Shown: positions 1-5,633 of the stretch, in pieces
Position numbering within the stretch: position 1 is the first letter of the stretch
How the letters are laid out: every line of letters starts with the position of its first letter
Origin: Gammaproteobacteria bacterium UBA2955
GTDB lineage: Bacteria > Pseudomonadota > Gammaproteobacteria > Pseudomonadales > Azotimanducaceae
DNA length: 6,793 bases
Reading direction: 5' to 3'
Assembly: GCA_002348825.1 (NCBI GenBank)
Contig: DEBN01000173.1
Coordinates: forward strand, 3,160 to 9,952
Made by a program: the position numbers and the translations under genes
Notes under the pieces: generated by a model
The model's database searches: none
The model's input: the letters and a program-made list of their open reading frames with translations, nothing else
What the model was told of the DNA's origin: nothing

Positions 1-114
1 GCTGGATTTAAGGTGTTCCACATTCCGGATGTGGGAAGTAACCAAAACCAAGAGGAACTTACCGTCTCGAGAGTGATCCTAGGCTCGGCGTTAGAACTGT
101 TGGATTATCTCTGA
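1..114 (+). CDS. C-terminal end of a probable HAD-family hydrolase (5' truncated)
   Basis: An open frame enters from the left edge in frame 1 and ends at TGA 112-114, leaving 37 residues. It begins AGFKVFHIPD and ends in a leucine-rich helix (LGSALELLDYL). The pattern Ala-Gly-x-x-Val-x-x-x-Pro-Asp, then a variable loop and a final helix, is how many HAD-superfamily subfamily IA phosphatases (beta-phosphoglucomutase and phosphoglycolate phosphatase type) end after their last acidic motif. The catalytic Asp motif and cap domain would lie outside the window, so the family call rests only on the tail and the substrate cannot be inferred. The gene converges on acnB, with 98 bp between the two stop codons. 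Coding status is supported by the tail resemblance and the clean stop. A non-coding chance frame of this length is possible. Confidence 0.45.
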   Translation, partial: AGFKVFHIPDVGSNQNQEELTVSRVILGSALELLDYL

Positions 115-157
115 CAGCAGTTGGTGTCAACACCGGTCGAGGTGGAGAAAGCCCTTT

Positions 158-179
158 GGGCGCGAATGTGGCGCGACCC
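158..179. terminator. weak hairpin between convergent stop codons
   Basis: GGGCGCG (158-164) can pair with CGCG-A-CCC (172-179) around a 7-nt loop with one bulged A. It lies 3' of acnB and also 3' of the partial plus-strand gene, so it could end transcription in either direction. No T-run follows on either strand, so it does not fit a classic intrinsic terminator. Confidence 0.25.
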
Positions 180-212
180 AGGCGTTCGTTGCAAAGAGCG
201 CTCAAGTTCGGA

Positions 213-2822
213 TTACGCGACCTCGACGATTTGCTGAGCGGCGATCAATTTGCCTTCCTCTGCCGACTTCTGAAAAGACTCGATTTGATCGAAGTTCATG
301 TAGCGATAAACCTCAGACGCCATTGAATCAATTTTTGACGCGTACTCCATGTACTCCTCAGGCGTTGGCAGGCGACCCAGAATGCCACCCACAGACGCGA
401 GCTCTGCTGAAGTCAGGTACACATTCGAGCCATCGCCCAGACGATTTGGGAAGTTTCGAGTCGATGTGGACAGCACGGTAGTGCCGGCGATAACCCGCGC
501 CTGATTACCCATGCACAGCGAGCAGCCCGGCATTTCTGTGCGTGCGCCGACACGGCCGTAGATGTTGTAGTAGCCCTCTTCCATGAGCGTATGGGCATCC
601 ATGCGCGTGGGCGGACAGATCCAAAAGCGCGTGTTCACCGATTCAGCGGCATCAAGCAATTTACCCGCTGCGCGGAAGTGGCCGATATTGGTCATGCAGG
701 AGCCGATAAAGATTTCGTCGACTTTGTCCCCAGCTACTTCAGATAACAGTCGCGCATCGTCTGGGTCGTTTGGACAACAGACTATCGGTTCGCTGATGTC
801 CGCAAGATCGATTTCAATGACGGCTGCGTACTCGGCGTCGGCGTCGGCCGTCATCAGCGACGGGTTTGCGAGCCATTCTTCCATCTTGCGCACGCGGCGT
901 TCCAATGTGCGCACATCACCGTAACCGCCGGCGATCATCCAACGCAGCAGGGTCATATTCGAACGCAAGTACTCGGCTACGGATTCTTCGCTGAGTTTGA
1001 TGGTGCAGCCCGCCGCAGAGCGCTCCGCTGAGGCGTCTGACAGTTCGAAGGCTTGTTCAACGGTGAGCGCATCCAAGCCCTCGATTTCGAGGATGCGACC
1101 CGAAAAGAAGTTCTTCTTATTCTGCTTCTCAACGGTGAGCAGACCCTCTTTGATGCCGTAGTAAGGGATCGCGTGCACGAGGTCGCGCAGGGTAATGCCC
1201 GGTTGCATTTCGCCCTTAAAACGCACCAAAACCGACTCTGGCATGTCTAATGGCATCACGCCGGTCGCGGCAGCAAAAGCCACCAGACCCGACCCGCCAG
1301 GGAACGAGATGCCCATGGGGAAGCGGGTGTGGGAGTCGCCGCCGGTGCCTACAGTGTCGGGCAGCAGCATGCGATTGAGCCAGCTGTGAATAATGCCGTC
1401 ACCCGGCCGCAGCGATACGCCACCCCGGTTCATAATGAAGTCTGGGAGGTTGTGCTGAGTATCGATGTCTACCGGTTTTGGATAAGCCGCGGTGTGACAG
1501 AACGACTGCATGACCAGATCGGCAGAAAACCCGAGGCAGGCCAGGTCTTTCAGTTCGTCCCGAGTCATCGGCCCGGTGGTGTCTTGAGAACCCACAGTGG
1601 TCATCTTGGGTTCGCAGTAGGTGCCCGGACGCACGCCGTCTAAACCGCAGGCTTTGCCCACCATTTTTTGCGCCAAGGTATAGCCTTTGTCGGATTCCTC
1701 CGGGGCGTCGGGGCGGCGGAATACGTCTGAAGCGGGCAGACCTAAGTGTTCGCGGCTGCGCTGGGTCAGCCCGCGGCCAATAATGAGATTAATGCGCCCG
1801 TCGGCCTGCACCTCATCCAGAATAACGTCAGATTTGTGTTCGAACTCGGACAACACCTCTCCGGCTTCGTTGAGAATTTTACCGTCGTACGGGCGTATCT
1901 CGATAACGTCACCGAAGTGAATGTTCTCCACCGGGGCTTCAAATACCAGCGCACCCGCGTCCTCCATGGTGTTGAAGAAAATAGGCGCAACCTTGTTGCC
2001 GATACAGATGCCCCCGGATCGCTTGTTTGGTACGCCTGAAATATCCTCGCCAAAAAACCACAACACCGAGTTGGTTGCGGATTTACGCGACGAACCAGTA
2101 CCCATGACGTCGCCGACAAAAGCTACGGGTAGCTCGTGATTACGCATGGCTTCGATCTGTGCCATCGGCCCAATGCTGCCGTGCTCTTCGGGTTGCAAGC
2201 CGTCGCGGGTCATCTTATACATCGCACGCGCGTGCAGCGGGATATCGGGGCGCGACCATGCGTCCTGTGCCGGCGATAGATCATCGGTATTGGTTTCACC
2301 GGTGACCTTAAATACGACCGCTTTGATGCTTTCAGGCACTGCGTCGTTGCTGGTAAACCACTCGGCGTCAGCCCAGGACTGCAAAACCGCTTTTGCGTAT
2401 TCGTTGCCCGCGTCAGACATTGACGCAACATCGTGGAATGCGTCGAACACCAAAGTCGTGGATTTAAGTTCCTGAGCTGCGGTCGCAGCCAGCTCGTCGT
2501 CGTCCAGCAGCTTCACCAGAGTTTCGACGTTGTAGCCACCGTGCATATTGCCCAGCAGCGCCACCGCTGCAGCGCGATCGATCAGCGGCGATGACGCCTC
2601 ACCGTTCACAATGGCAGATAGAAAGCTCGCTTTGACGTAGGCCGCTTCATCCACCCCCGGAGGAACTCGATTAGCGATGAGATCGAGTAAAAACTCTTCT
2701 TCGCCGGCGGGCGGAGCCTTGAGCAGTTCAACTAGTTCGGCGGTCCAAGTGGGGTCTAATGCTTTCGGGGGTATCCCAACTTCCGCGCGTTCACTGACGT
2801 GAGCTCGATACGCTTCAAGCAT
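213..2822 (-). CDS. acnB: Aconitate hydratase B / 2-methylisocitrate dehydratase
   Basis: This 869-residue protein (E. coli AcnB has 865) interconverts citrate and isocitrate through cis-aconitate in the cytoplasm. AcnB enzymes also hydrate 2-methyl-cis-aconitate in the methylcitrate cycle. Identity to E. coli AcnB is obvious throughout. The N-terminal HEAT-like domain spans about residues 1-160 and is specific to the B type. The swivel domain follows, with R191 and the substrate-binding GTGSSRKSATNS at 241-252 (S244, S245). The catalytic core runs from about 385 to the C-terminus. The [4Fe-4S] ligands are C709 (GSCMTN), C767 and C770 (GCSLC), matching E. coli C710, C769 and C772. The ATG at 2822 matches the E. 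coli start (MLEEYRKHV) and is preceded by AGGAGG 9 nt upstream. No truncation or frameshift is seen. In E. coli, apo-AcnB is known to bind acn mRNA 3' regions; whether that applies here is untested. Confidence 0.98.
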   Translation of the reverse strand: MLEAYRAHVSERAEVGIPPKALDPTWTAELVELLKAPPAGEEEFLLDLIANRVPPGVDEAAYVKASFLSAIVNGEASSPLIDRAAAVALLGNMHGGYNVETLVKLLDDDELAATAAQELKSTTLVFDAFHDVASMSDAGNEYAKAVLQSWADAEWFTSNDAVPESIKAVVFKVTGETNTDDLSPAQDAWSRPDIPLHARAMYKMTRDGLQPEEHGSIGPMAQIEAMRNHELPVAFVGDVMGTGSSRKSATNSVLWFFGEDISGVPNKRSGGICIGNKVAPIFFNTMEDAGALVFEAPVENIHFGDVIEIRPYDGKILNEAGEVLSEFEHKSDVILDEVQADGRINLIIGRGLTQRSREHLGLPASDVFRRPDAPEESDKGYTLAQKMVGKACGLDGVRPGTYCEPKMTTVGSQDTTGPMTRDELKDLACLGFSADLVMQSFCHTAAYPKPVDIDTQHNLPDFIMNRGGVSLRPGDGIIHSWLNRMLLPDTVGTGGDSHTRFPMGISFPGGSGLVAFAAATGVMPLDMPESVLVRFKGEMQPGITLRDLVHAIPYYGIKEGLLTVEKQNKKNFFSGRILEIEGLDALTVEQAFELSDASAERSAAGCTIKLSEESVAEYLRSNMTLLRWMIAGGYGDVRTLERRVRKMEEWLANPSLMTADADAEYAAVIEIDLADISEPIVCCPNDPDDARLLSEVAGDKVDEIFIGSCMTNIGHFRAAGKLLDAAESVNTRFWICPPTRMDAHTLMEEGYYNIYGRVGARTEMPGCSLCMGNQARVIAGTTVLSTSTRNFPNRLGDGSNVYLTSAELASVGGILGRLPTPEEYMEYASKIDSMASEVYRYMNFDQIESFQKSAEEGKLIAAQQIVEVA

Positions 2823-2837
2823 TCCTCCAGGCCTCCT
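2823..2837 (-). promoter_or_regulatory. Double Shine-Dalgarno of acnB
   Basis: Read on the minus strand, AGGAGG (2837-2832) sits 9 nt before the acnB ATG. A second GGAGG (2828-2824) sits 1 nt before it. The upstream copy has workable spacing; the second is too close to serve this start. The pair supports ATG 2822 as the start and suggests strong initiation. Confidence 0.7.
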
Positions 2838-2849
2838 AGTTTGGTTGCG

Positions 2850-2873
2850 TTAGCGAGCCGGTAGCGGCTCTAA
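2850..2873 (-). promoter_or_regulatory. Hairpin in the acnB 5' leader
   Basis: A perfect 6-bp GC-rich stem (GAGCCG 2855-2860 with CGGCTC 2865-2870) closes a 4-nt loop. TTA (2850-2852) and TAA (2871-2873) add three more pairs across a 2-nt bulge. In the acnB transcript it would lie 12 nt upstream of the AGGAGG. No T-run follows, so it is not an evident terminator. It could be a stability or regulatory element, or chance. Confidence 0.4.
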
Positions 2874-2884
2874 ACCGGGGGCAG

Positions 2885-2890
2885 AGTATA
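2885..2890 (-). promoter_or_regulatory. Possible -10 box for acnB
   Basis: The minus strand reads TATACT, close to the TATAAT consensus, about 60 nt upstream of the acnB start. No good -35 is visible 16-18 nt further upstream; that position falls in the inverted repeat at 2900-2924. A start from here would place the leader hairpin inside the transcript. This is suggestive only. Confidence 0.25.
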
Positions 2891-2899
2891 TTAGAAGCT

Positions 2900-2924
2900 G
2901 CGCGGGATTTATAGATTCCCGCGC
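2900..2924 (-). terminator. Perfect 8-bp inverted repeat between the TerB-like gene and acnB
   Basis: GCGCGGGA (2900-2907) and TCCCGCGC (2917-2924) are exact inverted copies around a 9-nt AT-rich loop. They begin about 18 bp past the TerB-like stop. As RNA this is a strong GC-rich stem, a likely terminator or processing signal for the upstream gene, although the U-tract is missing. Its position just upstream of a possible acnB -10 box leaves open that it is an operator instead. Confidence 0.45.
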
Positions 2925-2942
2925 GATCTTAAGACGCGGCGG

Positions 2943-3395
2943 CTAGCTGCCGCGCACCGACACTTCTTGTTGCAACCCCATGATTTCTGCCGGTGTTAAT
3001 GACATGGCGTTGGCAACATCGTTAAAAAAAGCGATTTCCAAAGCGCTGACGCGACCGTCTACGTTAATCACCTCCGCGAGTGCCTTGATGGTCTCAACTT
3101 TATCTTCGTCGCGCATCCGCGCCGCTGAGGTGGAGAGGATCTTCTTTAGCGGCGCCCGCTCGTAAAGCTCAGAGTTGGCGGCCACACGAACTTCGCTGGC
3201 GTCAAAATCTGTATCCAAATGCGCCGCCAGAACCTCGCGTACTTTTTCGATTTCTACATCCTTAATGTTCGTGTCCGCAGCGGTTGCTCGAGCGAGCACC
3301 AATAACATAACTTCTCGTTTTAATTCCGCCTGCTCTTCCGCAGTAGGGTCGTTGTCAAACAGCTTAAGAACGCTAGAAAGTTTGCCCGACGCCAT
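2943..3395 (-). CDS. TerB-like (tellurite-resistance B family) protein
   Basis: This 150-residue cytoplasmic, mostly helical protein has no signal peptide or membrane segment. It resembles the TerB fold, a helical bundle with paired acidic metal sites. Two spaced acidic motifs are visible: D41-x6-E48 (DTNIKDVE) and D113-x6-E120 (DGRVSALE). The second is the typical family element, followed by a helix ending MSLTPAEI. The start is placed at ATG 3393-3395 because GGGAG lies 6 nt upstream. An in-frame TTG at 3432-3434 would add 13 residues, but it has a poorly spaced ribosome binding site and would lie upstream of the candidate promoter. TerB-fold proteins occur in the ter stress operons and widely as stand-alone proteins of unknown role. 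No other ter gene is visible, so tellurite resistance should not be assumed. It precedes acnB on the same strand by 120 bp. Confidence 0.75.
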   Translation of the reverse strand: MASGKLSSVLKLFDNDPTAEEQAELKREVMLLVLARATAADTNIKDVEIEKVREVLAAHLDTDFDASEVRVAANSELYERAPLKKILSTSAARMRDEDKVETIKALAEVINVDGRVSALEIAFFNDVANAMSLTPAEIMGLQQEVSVRGS

Positions 3396-3419
3396 GGTGA
3401 TCTCCCAAAAAATTGCGCG

Positions 3420-3451
3420 TCTATAGTTGGGCAAACACCTCCGCGAGTCAA
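3420..3451 (-). promoter_or_regulatory. Possible sigma70-like promoter of the TerB-like gene
   Basis: On the minus strand, TTGACT (3451-3446) is a near-consensus -35. TATAGA (3425-3420) is a possible -10, but the 20-bp spacer is longer than the usual 16-18. Transcription would begin close to 3413, leaving a leader of about 20 nt before ATG 3395, which supports that start over the upstream TTG. Confidence 0.35.
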
Positions 3452-3478
3452 TCGCTGTTGGGTGTTTTCGGGTTTTGT

Positions 3479-3513
3479 TGCACGGTACGTCGGTCGGACC
3501 TTTGTCCGGTGCA
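3479..3513. repeat. Nested inverted repeat in the divergent spacer
   Basis: CGGAC (3495-3499) and GTCCG (3504-3508) form a perfect stem with a CTTT loop. Directly outside it, GTGCA (3509-3513) is complementary to TGCAC (3479-3483), with an 11-nt bulge on the 5' side. It lies between two divergent genes, upstream of the candidate promoter of the TerB-like gene. It could be an RNA structure, a protein-binding site or chance. Confidence 0.25.
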
Positions 3514-3613
3514 CGAATAAATTACCGGCGGCTGAGGGTTGCATTGGCGTTGGCACAGCGCACGGAAAGCTTGCCTGAACTCTATCCAGTAACCGATGAT
3601 TGGGGTCAGGTCG

Positions 3614-3622
3614 TGGCATGAT
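3614..3622 (+). promoter_or_regulatory. Possible extended -10 box of the aldo/keto reductase gene
   Basis: TG-G-CATGAT matches an extended -10 arrangement (TGn followed by a hexamer with 4 of 6 consensus bases), about 30 nt before the ATG at 3651. No clear -35 is present. The downstream leader contains the purine-rich ribosome binding site GAGAGG at about 3640-3645. This is weak evidence alone. Confidence 0.25.
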
Positions 3623-3650
3623 GTAAGCGGCATGGTGATGAGAGGTAAAA

Positions 3651-4556
3651 ATGACTCAGAGCATAGAACAGGCGCCTTTTGGCAGCACCGGGCACCACAG
3701 CAGCCGGGCGCTATTTGGTGCGGCAGCGTTAGGCGCGATGTCGCAGGAACGCGCCGACCGTACCTTGGATCTGATCTCCCACTTCGGGGTCAACCATATA
3801 GATGTAGCGGCCAGTTACGGTGAAGCCGAATTGCGCTTGGCACCGTGGTTAGCCCGGCATCGCAGCGAGGTGTTTCTAGCCACTAAGACCGGCCACCGCA
3901 CGGCGGTCAAAGCCAGAGCGCAGCTGCACGCCTCGCTGGAGCGTATGCAGGTGGAACAGATCGACATGATCCAGCTGCACAATCTCACTCAGGAAGACGA
4001 CTGGCAGACCGCCATGGGCGAGGGTGGCGCGCTGGAAGCCTTAGTAGAGGCGAAAGAACAAGGGCTGGTACGGTTTATCGGTGTAACCGGCCACGGCACC
4101 TACGCGCCCGCCATGCACATAAAGAGTTTAGAGACCTACGCCTTTGATTCCATATTGGTGCCCTACAGTTTTGTCATGATGACCAATCCGCAATACGCGG
4201 CGGATTTTGAGGCTTTGTACGAACTGTGCACGGCCCGCGGGGTGGCCATGCAAACCATTAAGAGTATTGCCGCGCGCCGCTGGAATGACGATGACCCAGA
4301 GCGGCGCCTGAGCTGGTATCGACCCTTGAAAGACTCTGGTGCTGTGCAACGTGCGGTAGACTTTGTGCTGGCGCGGCCGGGCTTGTTTTTAAACACCAGT
4401 AGCGACGCGACGTTGCTGGAAATGATGTTGCAGGTGGCCGCTGCGCCGCGGCAAGAAGTGGACGTTGAGGCCTTGCAAAAGGATGTGATCGAACACGGCA
4501 TTGAGCCGTTGTTTGTGCGCGATGTCAGCGACGATGTGATGATCGCGAACGGCTAA
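3651..4556 (+). CDS. Aldo/keto reductase family oxidoreductase
   Basis: This 301-residue soluble protein has a TIM-barrel aldo/keto reductase pattern and probably reduces an aldehyde or ketone with NAD(P)H. The catalytic tetrad is complete: D51 and Y56 in HIDVAASYG, K79 in ATKTG, and H110 in QLHNL. Typical family landmarks follow: GLVRFIGVTGHG at 138-149, the QTIKSIAAR strand and loop at 201-209 that normally contacts the cofactor, and the RPGLFLNTSSD segment near 242-252. Length is normal for the short bacterial members. ATG 3651 is preceded by GAGAGG at 5-nt spacing. The 57-bp gap to the next gene, on the same strand with no obvious terminator between, suggests a shared transcript with the dioxygenase. 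The family call is firm; the substrate is not predictable, and oxidation in the reverse direction is possible. Confidence 0.92.
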   Translation: MTQSIEQAPFGSTGHHSSRALFGAAALGAMSQERADRTLDLISHFGVNHIDVAASYGEAELRLAPWLARHRSEVFLATKTGHRTAVKARAQLHASLERMQVEQIDMIQLHNLTQEDDWQTAMGEGGALEALVEAKEQGLVRFIGVTGHGTYAPAMHIKSLETYAFDSILVPYSFVMMTNPQYAADFEALYELCTARGVAMQTIKSIAARRWNDDDPERRLSWYRPLKDSGAVQRAVDFVLARPGLFLNTSSDATLLEMMLQVAAAPRQEVDVEALQKDVIEHGIEPLFVRDVSDDVMIANG

Positions 4557-4613
4557 GCGCGGGGCGTAAAATGGGGTAAGGACCGCTGAACGGGCGGAGC
4601 AGGAGGACAGACC

Positions 4614-5504
4614 ATGGCAAACCAATGGCAGGTAAGACGATTGGCGGGTGCGTTGGGCGCAGAGATCACAGGTGTTGATCTGACCGCCGCCACCGCCACC
4701 GATATAGAACAGGTCAAAGAGTTGCTGTTACAACACCAAGTGGTGTTCTTTCCGGGCCAGAGCATGAGTCCAGAGCAGCATGTGGAGTTTGGGCATAATT
4801 TTGGCGAGCTTGAGGATCATCCAAATTTAAAGAACCCGTTTACCGATCATCCGTATATTTTCGAACTGGCCGCCACTCGCGGCGGCGTCGCAGACGAATG
4901 GCATACCGACATCACCTTTCAGGAGCAGCCGTCGATTATGTCGATCCTGCATATGGTTAAGTGCCCGGAATTCGGCGGCGACACCATGTGGACCAATCTG
5001 AACCAAGCCTTTGCAGAATTGTCGCTGCCCATGCAGCAGTTGTGCGAAGGCACCACAGCCCTGCACGACGCCGCGCCGCACAGTCGGCCGGACCAGATGG
5101 CGATCCATCCGGTGGTGCGGGTACACCCAGAGACGGGTGCAAAAGCACTGTATGTCAACGAGCATTTTACCCGCCGTATTGTGGAAATGAACGCCACCGA
5201 GAGCCGCGTGGTACTCGACTACCTAACCGAGTGGGTGAAGAACCCGCGCTTTACCGTGCGCTACCACTGGACCCCGGGCACCATCGCGCTGTGGGATAAC
5301 CGCTGCACCCAGCATTTTGTGCTTAATGACTTTGAAGGCGAGCGGGTGATTCAGCGAGTTACGGTGATGGGCGACCACGTGGAGGCCGCCGCCGAACCGA
5401 TGGCCCAACCCTGGGTGCGCGAAGGCCGCAAGTCCGCCACCAGCCGCCACGACCGGCAGATGCGCCAGTTTCTAAGAAGTCGAGACAACGCCGCCGAAGG
5501 ATAG
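4614..5504 (+). CDS. TauD/TfdA-family Fe(II)/2-oxoglutarate dioxygenase
   Basis: This 296-residue cytoplasmic enzyme would couple 2-oxoglutarate decarboxylation to hydroxylation of a small substrate, often breaking a C-S, C-O or C-N bond. The iron facial triad is visible: H97 and D99 in EWHTDITF and H234 in TQHF. T124 (GGDT) and R244 match the 2-oxoglutarate contacts of E. coli TauD, and R248 matches TauD R270, which grips the substrate acid group. By eye alignment, TauD pocket residues H70 and F206 are kept (H69, F185), but Y73 becomes L72 and N95 becomes A93. The segment between the metal-binding motifs is about 19 residues shorter than in TauD, mainly after residue 150. Taurine is therefore an unlikely substrate, and no tauABC transporter is present. 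The start is supported by AGGAGG (4601-4606), 7 nt from ATG. The gene is probably co-transcribed with the upstream reductase. Confidence 0.92.
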   Translation: MANQWQVRRLAGALGAEITGVDLTAATATDIEQVKELLLQHQVVFFPGQSMSPEQHVEFGHNFGELEDHPNLKNPFTDHPYIFELAATRGGVADEWHTDITFQEQPSIMSILHMVKCPEFGGDTMWTNLNQAFAELSLPMQQLCEGTTALHDAAPHSRPDQMAIHPVVRVHPETGAKALYVNEHFTRRIVEMNATESRVVLDYLTEWVKNPRFTVRYHWTPGTIALWDNRCTQHFVLNDFEGERVIQRVTVMGDHVEAAAEPMAQPWVREGRKSATSRHDRQMRQFLRSRDNAAEG

Positions 5505-5515
5505 GCTCTACTTTA

Positions 5516-5543
5516 AAGCGGTGATCTCTGCAGAGGGCCGCTT
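5516..5543 (+). terminator. Terminator-like hairpin after the dioxygenase gene
   Basis: AAGCGG (5516-5521) pairs with CCGCTT (5538-5543). Inside, CTC-TGCA-GAG (5526-5535) forms a second short stem. It starts 11 bp after the dioxygenase stop, a normal terminator location. The sequence after it (GTCCCG) lacks a T-run, so intrinsic termination is uncertain. Confidence 0.35.
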
Positions 5544-5633
5544 GTCCCGCAACCGATACCATCCGTCATAAATAGGCTGTTAGATCCTGTTGGGTCTGGC
5601 AGGTTGGCGGCGTGCACGTGAAGGGAAGCGCCG

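Noticed and set aside
123..134. Small hairpin GGTG-TCAA-CACC after the left-edge gene
   Set aside because: There are only four strong base pairs and no T-run; such stems are expected by chance.
1329..2475. Several plus-strand open frames of about 75-110 codons inside acnB
   Set aside because: They are antisense shadows of a strongly conserved coding gene and show no family resemblance.
3396..3434. N-terminal extension of the TerB-like protein from TTG 3434 (13 extra residues)
   Set aside because: The TTG has a GGAGG only 3-4 nt away, while ATG 3395 has GGGAG at 6-nt spacing. The extension also overlaps a candidate -10 box and does not look like part of the family.
3320..3633. Minus-strand open frames across the divergent spacer (about 60-100 codons)
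   Set aside because: They overlap the TerB-like gene or the spacer in other frames, lack recognisable domains and convincing ribosome binding sites, and have irregular composition.
4961..5299. Plus-strand 112-codon frame inside the dioxygenase gene
   Set aside because: It lies in another frame of an intact, recognisable gene; its low-complexity Arg/His/Pro composition is typical of an out-of-frame reading of GC-rich DNA.
5542..5572. Possible promoter for the pentapeptide-repeat gene (TTGTCC ... CATAAA)
   Set aside because: Both boxes match only 4 of 6 bases, the spacer is 19 bp and the -35 overlaps the hairpin arm; too weak to list as a feature.
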